Assembly (NCBI GenBank): GCA_001313065.1
Contig: BBFD01000252.1
Span: 1 to 5,946 of the forward strand
DNA from: Silvimonas sp. JCM 19000
GTDB taxonomy: Bacteria; Pseudomonadota; Gammaproteobacteria; Burkholderiales; Chitinibacteraceae
Direction of reading: 5' to 3'
DNA length: 5,946 nt
Below the pieces are notes generated by a model. That model did not search any database and had not been told where the DNA came from. It was given only the letters and a program-made list of their open reading frames with translations. Positions 1 through 5,798 of this stretch are shown one piece after another. Every line of letters begins with the position of its first letter. The stretch's first letter is position 1. The translations under genes and the position numbers were made by a program.

Positions 1-75
1 TGCGGACGGCGGGTTGGCGGAAGCGCTGGTCGGCTCGGCCGGCAGCGGTTGTACCTGAGTGGGCGTGGTTTGCAT
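1..75 (-). CDS. araH: Sugar ABC transporter permease, N-terminal 25 codons (probable AraH)
   Basis: An ATG at 75-73 opens a frame that leaves the window. It encodes MQTTPTQVQPLPAEPTSASA followed by NPPSA, a Pro/Thr/Ala-rich cytoplasmic tail with no membrane segment yet. An AGAGGA ribosome-binding site lies 6 bases upstream (complement of 82-87). The start is 32 bases after the araG stop, so the gene is co-transcribed with it. In the AraFGH family the third gene is the inner-membrane permease that forms the sugar channel as a dimer with AraG. The visible residues are not diagnostic, so the identity rests on operon position. Another CUT2-type permease is the only serious alternative. Confidence 0.6.
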   Translation of the reverse strand, partial: MQTTPTQVQPLPAEPTSASANPPSA

Positions 76-107
76 GGCTAGTCCTCTGCGGGGCGTTAAT
101 CGGTGGT

Positions 108-1637
108 TTACGCCGCCACCGGCGTTGCGGCCGGGGTAGGGGCGCTGACGGGCAGGGCCAGCGTCAGTACATTGCGTTCATTGGCGTCAGTGCGGTTCAG
201 TTCGCCGGTAATGCGGCCCTGGCACATGGTGATGATGCGATCGGACACGCCCAGCACTTCGGGCAGTTCGCTCGACACCATGATCACGGCCACGCCTTTT
301 TTCGGCCAGGCCGTACAGCACCTGATAAATCTCGTTCTTGGCGCCCACGTCGATGCCGCGCGTGGGTTCGTCGATGATCAGCACGCGCAAATCCTGTTCG
401 GCCAGCCAGCGCGCCAGAATGGCTTTTTTGCTGGTTGCCGCCGGACAAAAAAAGCGGATTTCCTGATGGCGGCTGGGGGTCTTGATGCGCAACAGCTTGA
501 TATAGCTTCGGCGGTGCCGGCTTCGGCGCTGTCATTCACAAAGAAATGCGCGCGCCGGTAGTGCCGGCGGCAGCTGATATTGATGTTTTCCGACACCGAG
601 CGGCCCGGCACGATGCCTTCTTGCTTGCGGTCTTCCGGGCACAACACCAGGCCGGCATGGATGGCCTGGCTGATGCTGGTGATATTGCCTTTGATGCCGT
701 CCAGTTCCACCGTGCCGGTGGCGCGCACGTCGCGCCATAAATCAGCCGCATCAGTTCGCTACGGCCCGCGCCAACCAGGCCAAAGAAGCCGAGGATTTCG
801 CCTTTGCGTACCGAGAAGGTGGCGGGCGTCGGCACTTTTTTGCCGCTCAGGTTTTTTGACCGTCATCGCCACATCGCCCAGCGGGCGTGGCTTGTAGTCA
901 AAGATGTCCTTGATCTCGCGCCCGACCATGCCTTGTACCAGCTGGTCGCGCGTGATCTGGCTCAGATCATGGTGTTCGGCCACTTTGCGGCCATCACGGA
1001 AGATGGTGCAGCCATCGCAAAGCTCAAAGATTTCTTCGAGCCGGTGCGAGATATAAATCAGCGCCTTACCGCGTGCCTTCAGGTCGCGGATCATGCGGAA
1101 CAGGATTTCGCTTTCGCGGTGCGAGAGCGAGCTGGTGGGTTCATCCAGCGCAATAACGGTGGCATCACGCAGCACCGCTTTGCAGATTTCCACCATCTGG
1201 CGTTGGCCGATCGACAGATCAATCAAGCGCGCCAGCGGGTCGATATCCACGCCCAGACGCTGCAAGTTGTCACGTGTCCAGCGGATGGCCTGACCCCGCT
1301 GGACAAAACCGAAGCGCGTGGGCAAATGCCCCAGCAGCAGGTTTTCCATCACGGTCAGTTCGGGAACGTATTGCAGTTCCTGGTGGATGATGGCGATGCC
1401 GGCATCGATGGAATCACGGCTGCGGCTAAAGTGCCGCTCCGTGCCATCGAGCATCACCTGGCCGCCATCAGGAATATATTCGCCGCCCAGAATCTTGAGC
1501 AGCGTGGACTTGCCCGCGCCATTTTCGCCGAGCAAACCATGCACCTGGCCACGGTCAACCGCAAAGCTGACATCCGACAGCGCCTTCACGCCCGGGAAGG
1601 TCTTGGTGATCGATCTGAATTCCAGAAAATGCGACAA
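108..1637 (-). CDS. araG: L-arabinose-type sugar ABC transporter ATP-binding protein AraG (frame broken by six indels)
   Basis: This is the ATPase subunit that drives CUT2-type sugar import at the inner membrane. It has two fused nucleotide-binding domains. Domain 1 shows Walker [10 protein letters not shown] (residues 37-45), Q-loop region IIHQEL (83-88), signature LSIGQRQ (141-147), Walker [11 protein letters not shown] (161-170) and switch His198 in YISHRLEEI. Domain 2 shows [10 protein letters not shown], a degenerate Walker A with Arg for Lys as usual in this family, then [22 protein letters not shown] and [14 protein letters not shown]. The frame is interrupted at a T6 run 852-857 (one extra base), about 731-734 (one missing), about 504-507 (one missing), an A7 run 447-453 (two extra), a T6 run 424-429 (one extra) and a T6 run 297-302 (one extra). 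The net is +3, so both ends share a frame. The corrected protein is 508 residues; E. coli AraG is about 504. The start is TTG at 1637-1635, chosen for the AGGAG 7 bases upstream and the family N-terminus. It lies between araF and araH. Confidence 0.9.
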
Positions 1638-1644
1638 AGCGGGA

Positions 1645-1649
1645 CTCCT
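1645..1649 (-). promoter_or_regulatory. Ribosome-binding site deciding the TTG start of araG
   Basis: On the minus strand AGGAG precedes TTG (1637-1635) by 7 bases. No ATG or GTG in this frame sits closer to the conserved [14 protein letters not shown] start of the family, so TTG is the preferred initiator. A weak start codon would help keep ATPase levels below those of the binding protein; that last point is inference. Confidence 0.7.
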
Positions 1650-1661
1650 GCTTCAACTTGA

Positions 1662-1788
1662 TTTCCGCTGCGATAGGGTGGGTCGGGACCCACCTTTCAA
1701 AGCCATAAAAAAACAGCATCAACGATTGCGGTCCAGGTCCGCGGCTTTGGGGGGTGGGTCTTGACCCACCCGATGCCGCGCATGTTCC
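1662..1788. repeat. Palindrome-ended dispersed repeat, tandem copy 1
   Basis: This is the first of two direct copies of a ~126-base unit (period 133) between araF and araG. The left end has GATAGGGTGGGTC and the perfect palindrome GGTGGGTC-GG-GACCCACC (1677-1694), followed by TTTCAAAGCC. The right end has GGCTTTGG and GGTGGGTC-TT-GACCCACC (1753-1770), then CGATGCCGCG. The two ends are imperfect inverted repeats of each other over about 35 bases, each containing its own hairpin. Size and structure resemble a MITE or BIME-type non-autonomous element. No transposase and no clear target-site duplication are seen. Short open frames across it (VGLDPP-like peptides) are not genes. Confidence 0.85.
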
Positions 1789-1794
1789 AACGCC

Positions 1795-1920
1795 TTTCCG
1801 CTGCGATAGGGTGGGTCGGGACCCACCTTTCAAAGCCATAAAAAGCAGCACTAACGATTGCGGTCCAGGCCGGCGGCTTTGGGTGGTGGGTCTTGACCCA
1901 CCCTATGCCGCGCTTATTCC
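1795..1920. repeat. Palindrome-ended dispersed repeat, tandem copy 2
   Basis: This second copy starts with the same TTTCCGCTGCGATAGGG as copy 1 and ends TATGCCGCGC-TTATTCC. The palindromes are at 1810-1827 (centre GG) and 1885-1902 (centre TT). It differs from copy 1 by only a handful of bases, for example A5 rather than A7 after CCAT, GCAGCACTAACG rather than CAGCATCAACG, and GGTGGTGGG rather than GGGGGTGGG. The high identity indicates a recent local duplication. The right end CCCTATGCC restores the mirror of the left-end GATAGGG better than copy 1 does. Confidence 0.85.
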
Positions 1921-1959
1921 GGCGCCCCCGAATGCAGGCGGACGCCAGAACAAGCAGAC

Positions 1960-1986
1960 GGTTTTAAAACCACTGCCGCGCAGTGG
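1960..1986 (-). terminator. Stem-loop with short T run just after araF (partial terminator or attenuator)
   Basis: On the minus strand, 9 bases past the araF stop, CCACTGC-GCG-GCAGTGG forms a perfect 7 bp stem with a 3-base loop. TTTTAAAACC follows directly; together with the stem's last GG it makes the palindrome GGTTTTAAAACC. The T run is only four, so termination is probably partial. araG and araH lie downstream and have no evident promoter of their own. A structure here would favour accumulation of araF mRNA over araGH mRNA. Confidence 0.6.
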
Positions 1987-1995
1987 CCCGAACCA

Positions 1996-2987
1996 TCACT
2001 CCAGACCCATTTCTTTGCGGACTTGCTGGATATTGTCGCGGGTCATCAACATCCCGGTGGTCAGCGTCAGCTTCGGCGGTTCCTGGTTCTTGGCAATCCA
2101 GTTGTACATGTTGACCGAAGTTTCATAGCCATGACGTTTCGGCTGATCAGCACCGTGCCAAAGAAGCCGGTTTTCTCGCCTTTCTTGAACTCGTTCAGCG
2201 CCGACTGGCTGCCGCCGATGCCGATGCCGATCATGTCGTCAGCCTTGGCGCCGTGGCCTTCTGCCGCACGCACCGCGCCCAGCACGGCTTCGTCGTTCAG
2301 ACAAATGCCAGCCAGTGCTTGAACTTGGGGTTCTGCGTGATTGCCACGTTGGCGGCGTTGAATGCGGCCTCGGTGTCGGTCTTGGCTTGCGGTGCGTTGA
2401 TGATGTTGGCCTTGGGGAAACCACCGGCGGTCAGCGCAGCAATCGCGCCATCGGTACGGTCTTTGGCGGTGGGCAGCTGGTCGTAGCTGATGCGGATGGC
2501 ACCCACTTCTTCCGGCTTCCAGCCGCGTTTCTTGATCTCGGCCATCATGGCGCTGCCGACTTGCTCACCAATCTTGAACGCCGAAATGCCCATATGTGGC
2601 ACGGCTTCCAGCGGCTTGCCGCTGCCATCGACAAAGCGGTCATCGACGGTCATGACTTTGAGGCCGGCCGCTTTGGCACGGGCAACCACCGCAGGCCCCA
2701 GCTTGACGTCGGGCGCGCAGATCACAAAACCCTGGGCATGTTGCGCGGCCAGGTTATCGATGGCGGCCAATACCTGGTCACCACTCGGAACACCAATCTT
2801 GACCACGGTGAAGCCTTTGTCTTTGGCGGCTGATCAGCGAATTTCCATTCGTCCTGGAACCACGGTTCTTCCGCTTGCTTGACCAGAAAACCGATCTTGA
2901 CCGGATCAGCAGCGTGGACCAGGGCCGGTGCATCATGGCGATGGACAAGCCCAGCGTGCTCAGTACCTTCTTCAATTGCAGCTTCAT
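1996..2987 (-). CDS. araF: Periplasmic sugar-binding protein AraF (frame broken by four one-base deletions)
   Basis: This is the substrate-binding protein of the AraFGH importer, which captures L-arabinose or a related sugar in the periplasm. It starts with a signal peptide, MKLQLKKVLSTLGLSIAM then MAPALVHAA, with probable cleavage before DPVKIGFLVK. Family landmarks in order are LVKQAEEPWFQDEWKFAD, GFVICAPDVKLG, VMTVDDRFVDGSGKP, TAKDRTDG, HWLAICLNDEAVLGAVRA, IGIGIGGSQSALNEF, ISPKRHGYETSVNMYNW and MLMTRDNIQQVRKEMGLE. These track E. coli AraF closely. Single bases are missing near 2931-2934, 2830-2833, 2306-2309 and 2139-2142. Restoring them gives 331 residues against about 329 in E. coli. The ATG at 2987 is preceded by AAGGAG with a long 11-base gap containing an A run, whose length may itself be misread. 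Several ligand-pocket positions differ from the E. coli protein (see findings), so galactose or another aldose is possible. Confidence 0.9.
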
Positions 2988-2998
2988 TTTTTTGTCGA

Positions 2999-3004
2999 CT
3001 CCTT
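2999..3004 (-). promoter_or_regulatory. araF ribosome-binding site, unusually distant
   Basis: AAGGAG on the minus strand lies 11 bases before the araF ATG, with an A-rich spacer. The spacing is a few bases longer than optimal. Because A/T runs elsewhere in this window appear over-long, the true gap may be 9-10. Confidence 0.65.
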
Positions 3005-3008
3005 GTGT

Positions 3009-3078
3009 CCCGTGGGAAACGGGGTTGCTTGTGGACGGCGTGGTGCGCCGTCGTGCCGTGCGGGTGCAGAAAACCCGC
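3009..3078 (-). promoter_or_regulatory. Three consecutive stem-loops in the araF 5' leader
   Basis: The 164-base gap between dgoK and araF holds three small perfect hairpins in a row: ACCCGC/GCGGGT (3060-3078, 6 bp, 7-base loop), GACGGCG/CGCCGTC (3034-3052, 7 bp, 5-base loop) and CCCGT/ACGGG (3009-3023, 5 bp, 5-base loop). None is followed by a T run on the minus strand, so they do not look like a terminator. They end 4 bases short of the Shine-Dalgarno site. A role in mRNA processing or 5' stabilisation of araF is possible. I see no match to a known riboswitch. A perfect TACGCGTA palindrome (3102-3109) lies upstream. Confidence 0.45.
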
Positions 3079-3151
3079 CGTTCTTCTTCGGTAATGCGAC
3101 TACGCGTACTTCGTTTCTTGATCTTGTGGGCGCTACATGGGGTGCGCGGGG

Positions 3152-4150
3152 CTAATCCAGCAAGCCGCGCGCGCGGGCAACTTCGATGGCACCAAAGCCG
3201 GCCAGATTGCTCTGTTGCTCGTCTGTGGTGACCACGATATCGCCCGAGAAAAAAATCGTCGTGCTTGACCAGCAGGGCCAGCGCTTCACGCAGCATGGCT
3301 TTGCCGGTCACCACAAACTGGGTGCCCGGCGTCATACGAAAGGCGGAAGAATTCTTCAGGGTCAGCAAGTCAGCGCCCAGCACCGCGCCCAACAAAAAAG
3401 TTGGCGCGGGCGTTGCGCTCATAAATCGTGAATTGATCAAGGATGCGCACGGTAAAGCACGCGCGGCCCAGCCCGATCTTGCCGGCCGAACGCGCACCGG
3501 CCAGCAGCATTTCGGTATCGATCTCGTCGGCGAAATCACTGTCGAGTGAGCCAGCGAGGATGGTGTTGTGGGTGATCACATGCAGCAACTCGCCCGCCAG
3601 CGTGGTGACACAACCGCTGATGCAGGCGTTTTCATCCAGATGCACAAACTTGGAATGCGAGCCCGGCAGCACGATGACCGTGGGCTTGTCTATACCGAGG
3701 CGGCGTACCAGCCCGATGGTCTCGACTTCTTCGCCGCGCATCATGTCCATGGCTTCGACGTTATGCAGGCCGATGTTCTCCACCCGATTGCGCACACCCG
3801 GCACAAACCACACCGGCGGCGCGCACACCTCGGAATATGCGCCTGCACCATGGCAGCGGCCAGCGCGGCGCGCCGGCCGGGGCCAGTACGTGCGGAACCT
3901 CGTGCAGGCCGACGTTGGAGGTGATCATGCCCGAGCCCAACACCAGATCGATCTGCGCCATTTCCAGCCGGGCATCGTCCAGCGCGGCGGCAATGGTCTG
4001 ACGCACGCCGTTCTGCAAAGCCACCGGGCTGCCGCTGATGGCGGTATCGCGTACCCCCACCTGGCGAGCCGCCTGACACAGCGCCTGCTGGTCACGCCAC
4101 ACCGTAACGCGGGTGTTGGTAGTGCCTGTGTCGATGGTGAGGATATGCAT
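3152..4150 (-). CDS. dgoK: 2-dehydro-3-deoxygalactonokinase DgoK (frame broken by four indels)
   Basis: DgoK phosphorylates 2-keto-3-deoxy-D-galactonate with ATP in the oxidative galactose/galactonate route, giving the 6-phosphate that DgoA cleaves. Landmarks are the N-terminal phosphate-binding strand ILTIDTGTTNTRV (residues 3-15), GMITSNVGLHEVPHVLAPAG (74 onward), VWFVPGVRNR, MDMMRGEEVETIG (E. coli DgoK has NVMRGEETQLIG), VIVLPGSHSKFVHLD (E. coli VMPGTHCKWVQ), TLAGELLHVITHNTILAG and a C-terminal TDEQQSNLAGFGAIEVAR. Bases are missing near 3866-3869 and 3831-3834, and one extra base sits in each of the A6 run 3394-3399 and the A7 run 3249-3255. The net is zero, giving 332 residues; E. coli DgoK has about 292, so this is a longer member. 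ATG at 4150 was chosen. An in-frame TTG two codons upstream is possible, and neither has a clear Shine-Dalgarno. It is the first gene of the minus-strand operon and is divergent from lysR. Confidence 0.88.
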
Positions 4151-4188
4151 GCGCAAAGGCCGGCGATTGGGGTGAGCGCATTTAATCC

Positions 4189-4217
4189 TTGTGTAGCGCG
4201 CTGTGACAAACTACAAA
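4189..4217 (+). promoter_or_regulatory. Candidate promoter for the LysR-type regulator
   Basis: TTGTGT (4189-4194), a 17-base spacer and TACAAA (4212-4217) make a reasonable sigma-70 pair about 40 bases before the regulator ATG at 4257. TGTAG (4192-4196) and CTACA (4211-4215) form a spaced 5 bp dyad across it, in keeping with autoregulation by a LysR protein. This is a pattern match only. Confidence 0.4.
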
Positions 4218-4235
4218 TTTATTTGCTATCGTTAA
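4208..4235 (-). promoter_or_regulatory. Candidate promoter for dgoK-araFGH
   Basis: On the minus strand TTAACG (4235-4230), a 16-base spacer and TAGTTT (4213-4208) give a weak sigma-70-like pair about 58 bases upstream of the dgoK start. It overlaps the divergent lysR promoter, the usual arrangement for a LysR-controlled gene that needs activation. Confidence 0.3.
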
Positions 4236-4246
4236 GAAAAAATTTG
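4214..4246. promoter_or_regulatory. Candidate LysR operator: CAAATTT-N19-AAATTTG dyad
   Basis: CAAATTT (4214-4220) and AAATTTG (4240-4246) form a perfect 7 bp inverted repeat separated by 19 bases, centred at 4230 between the two divergent starts. LysR tetramers typically bind spaced AT-rich dyads in such intergenic regions. AAATTT is itself palindromic and common in AT-rich DNA, so chance is a real alternative. Confidence 0.35.
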
Positions 4247-4256
4247 ATGAGACATC

Positions 4257-5146
4257 ATGCCCCGACGTTTACCTCCGCTTAACGCATTACGCATGTTTGA
4301 GGTCGCCGCCCGCTTGACCAGCTTTACGCAGGCGGCGCAGGAATTGCATGTGACCAATGCGGCAGTCAGCCATCAGATCAAGCAGCTCGAAGAATTTTTT
4401 TAGGGCTGCAATTGTTTGAACGCAGGAATAATCAGCTAAGCCTGACGATGGCAGGAGAAAGTTACTTACCACGGGTGCGTGAGGCTTTCAGGGCCTTGCA
4501 GCAGGCCACCGACGCCTTGCTGGATGACAAGACCACCACCTTGCGGGTGGCAGTGCCGCCCGCTTTAGGGACGAAATGGCTGGTGCCGCGCTTGTACCGT
4601 TTTCTGAATCTGCACCCGGATGTGCGGGTTGAGGTGTCGTCCGACTTTGACCGCGATTACCAGCGCAACGACATCACCATCGACCACCGCCAGGTGGATG
4701 CGCCCGACTTGGTGGTGGAGCGCTTTACCTCAAGTACGGTATTCCCTGTATGTAATCCGGCTATTGCGACTACGATCCGCAACACGCTGGACCTGTCGCG
4801 CCACACGCTGTTGCACGAGCGCAGCCAGCAGCGCCAGTCGCATCTGCCCAACTGGCAACAATGGCTGGAAGAATCGGGCGCCGCGCAGGTAGATGCCAGC
4901 CACGGCCCGGCTTTCTCTGATGCGCAAATGACCTTGCAGGCGGCCATAGACGGGCAGGGCATCGCGCTGGGGCAACAGATATTGGTGGAATACGACATCG
5001 CAGCGGGGCGTCTGGTGCGCCCGCTGGGCAAGGAAGTGTCGTTGCGCGTGCCGTATTACCTGATCTTTCCGCAGCACGCGGCGCAGAGTCATGCGTTTGC
5101 CGTGTTCCGGCAATGGTTGATGGATGAAGCAAAGCGCAGCACCTGA
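4257..5146 (+). CDS. GcvA-type LysR family transcriptional regulator (frame broken at one T run)
   Basis: This is a cytoplasmic DNA-binding regulator. The N-terminus [20 protein letters not shown] is the GcvA-subfamily start. The winged helix-turn-helix covers residues 10-60 ([20 protein letters not shown]), then a linker helix, then a periplasmic-binding-protein-like effector domain with [48 protein letters not shown] and a C-terminal [14 protein letters not shown]. After codon 46 (LEEF) a T7 run at 4395-4401 shifts the frame into a TAG. Removing two T's gives [12 protein letters not shown], as in E. coli GcvA (EDFLGLKLFRRR), and a 295-residue protein, normal for the family. GATGAG 5 bases before the ATG is a weak ribosome-binding site. 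Its divergence from dgoK suggests it regulates the dgoK-araFGH operon in response to a sugar or sugar acid. The effector cannot be read from sequence. Confidence 0.88.
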
Positions 5147-5177
5147 CACCGCGCTCTGACCATCCGCCCGGCGGCGA

Positions 5178-5204
5178 TTGTGCAATGCAGCATGAAGGTA
5201 GAAT
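5178..5204 (+). promoter_or_regulatory. Candidate promoter upstream of the small gene
   Basis: TTGTGC (5178-5183) and TAGAAT (5199-5204) resemble a -35/-10 pair about 34 bases before an ATG at 5239. The spacer is only 15 bases as given. A single missing base, of the kind found elsewhere here, would make it 16. Confidence 0.3.
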
Positions 5205-5238
5205 CCAGCAAACGGTCGTTTTAATGCCGGGAGCCCAG

Positions 5239-5507
5239 ATGAATAGCCGAATTCGTGAACCTGACTGATGGAAGACAGCGCCAATGGCGGTAACTGGGGC
5301 GCTTTGATATTGCGTTGCAGCACGCTGGACGCCGATGCCGCCGCTGCATTTTTTTCTGGATGCGCGTAACGCGCCGCTGCCTTTGGGGCTGGCTGACCAA
5401 AGCCTGGGCCTGCAAACCTGTTGATCGGCTGGGCCGTAACGCGCAATGCATCGGGCGCGCTCCAGCCATCCACTGCAACAGGCGGCTGTTTGGCCACTAT
5501 CCGATAG
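5239..5507 (+). CDS. Possible 89-residue protein of unknown function, frame broken
   Basis: I do not recognise this gene. ATG 5239 follows GGGAG by 5 bases. The frame reads MNSRIREPD and then needs one base added (about 5265-5268) to continue MEDSANGGNWGALILRCST. It also needs one T removed from the T7 run 5349-5355 to give AAAAFFLDARNAPLPLGLAD, and one base added (about 5418-5421) to reach LIGWAVTRNASGALQPSTA and a TAG at 5505-5507. The corrected length is 90 codons including stop. The correction types match those in the neighbouring genes, and the promoter, ribosome-binding site and downstream terminator fit. The stop lies inside the GATAGGG edge of repeat copy 3. No domain or signal peptide is evident. 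The alternative is that 5147-5640 is simply non-coding, since the minus strand also stays open here. Confidence 0.3.
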
Positions 5508-5600
5508 GGTGGGTCAAGACCCACCAGCCAAAGTGGCGTGGCAAAGCGCTGCAGTTTGGTCGTCGGCGTTAATGTGTGGGTCTCGACCCCCGCCATGCCG
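5503..5600. repeat. Diverged third copy of the palindrome-ended repeat
   Basis: GATAGGGTGGGTC and the perfect palindrome GGTGGGTC-AA-GACCCACC (5508-5525) match the left end of the two copies near araG. The right end keeps TGTGGGTC-TC-GACCCCCGCC and ATGCCG (about 5576-5600) but has lost perfect symmetry. The middle 50 bases show little similarity. It lies about 3.6 kb from the tandem pair, which establishes a dispersed family rather than a purely local duplication. Confidence 0.75.
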
Positions 5601-5650
5601 GACTGCGGCGCATGGCGTCGGCCGCCAGCGATCAACCCACTTTTATATAT

Positions 5651-5677
5651 AAAGGCAGCTTCGGCTGCCTTTTTTTT
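5651..5677 (+). terminator. Rho-independent terminator, plus strand
   Basis: AAAGGCAGC-TTCG-GCTGCCTTT is a 9 bp stem with a stable TTCG tetraloop, running into eight T's (5670-5677). It would end transcription of the lysR and small-gene region on the plus strand. The minus-strand side is TTTATATATAAAA, a poorer T run, so activity is mainly plus-strand. Confidence 0.9.
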
Positions 5678-5740
5678 CTTTCTTGTAATTTAACAATACA
5701 AACCACACTATCCATTACGCGTGTAACTGCTCGCGCCCAT

Positions 5741-5765
5741 AAAAAGGGCCGCTCGAAAGCGGCCC
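5741..5765 (-). terminator. Rho-independent terminator, minus strand
   Basis: On the minus strand GGGCCGCT-TTCG-AGCGGCCC is a perfect 8 bp GC-rich stem with a TTCG loop followed by TTTTTA. It starts 33 bases beyond the stop codon at 5799-5801, so it terminates the gene entering from the right. It faces the plus-strand terminator across about 60 bases of AT-rich spacer. Confidence 0.9.
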
Positions 5766-5798
5766 TGGTCTGCAGTGCGAGGATCACCCGCAAAGCAA

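Noticed and set aside
297..857. Programmed ribosomal frameshifting at A/T runs in araG
   Set aside because: Runs such as T6 and A7 look slippery, but six separate shifts in one gene, mixed with losses at G/C sites, and the same pattern in other genes, do not fit a programmed event.
804..1661. Long plus-strand open frame opposite araG
   Set aside because: It is antisense to clear Walker and signature motifs and encodes His/Gln/Ala-rich sequence with no family resemblance. It is a shadow of a GC-rich gene.
1662..1920. CRISPR array
   Set aside because: There are only two long units, with near-identical interiors rather than unique spacers, and palindromic ends. This is a tandem duplicated element.
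1754..2128. Small proteins with VGLDPP/GSRPT peptides across the repeats
   Set aside because: They are translations of the GGTGGGTC palindromes and have no ribosome-binding site or family.
3005..3151. Riboswitch upstream of araF
   Set aside because: The three hairpins are simple, with no recognisable aptamer core, and none is followed by a terminator T run.
3443..4282. Plus-strand open frame opposite dgoK
   Set aside because: It lies opposite conserved DgoK motifs and runs into the divergent promoter region. It is a shadow frame.
4730..5635. 301-codon minus-strand open frame across the end of lysR and the downstream gap
   Set aside because: Most of it is antisense to the conserved LysR effector domain, it crosses the palindromic repeat, and it lacks a convincing start signal. 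It is probably open by composition.
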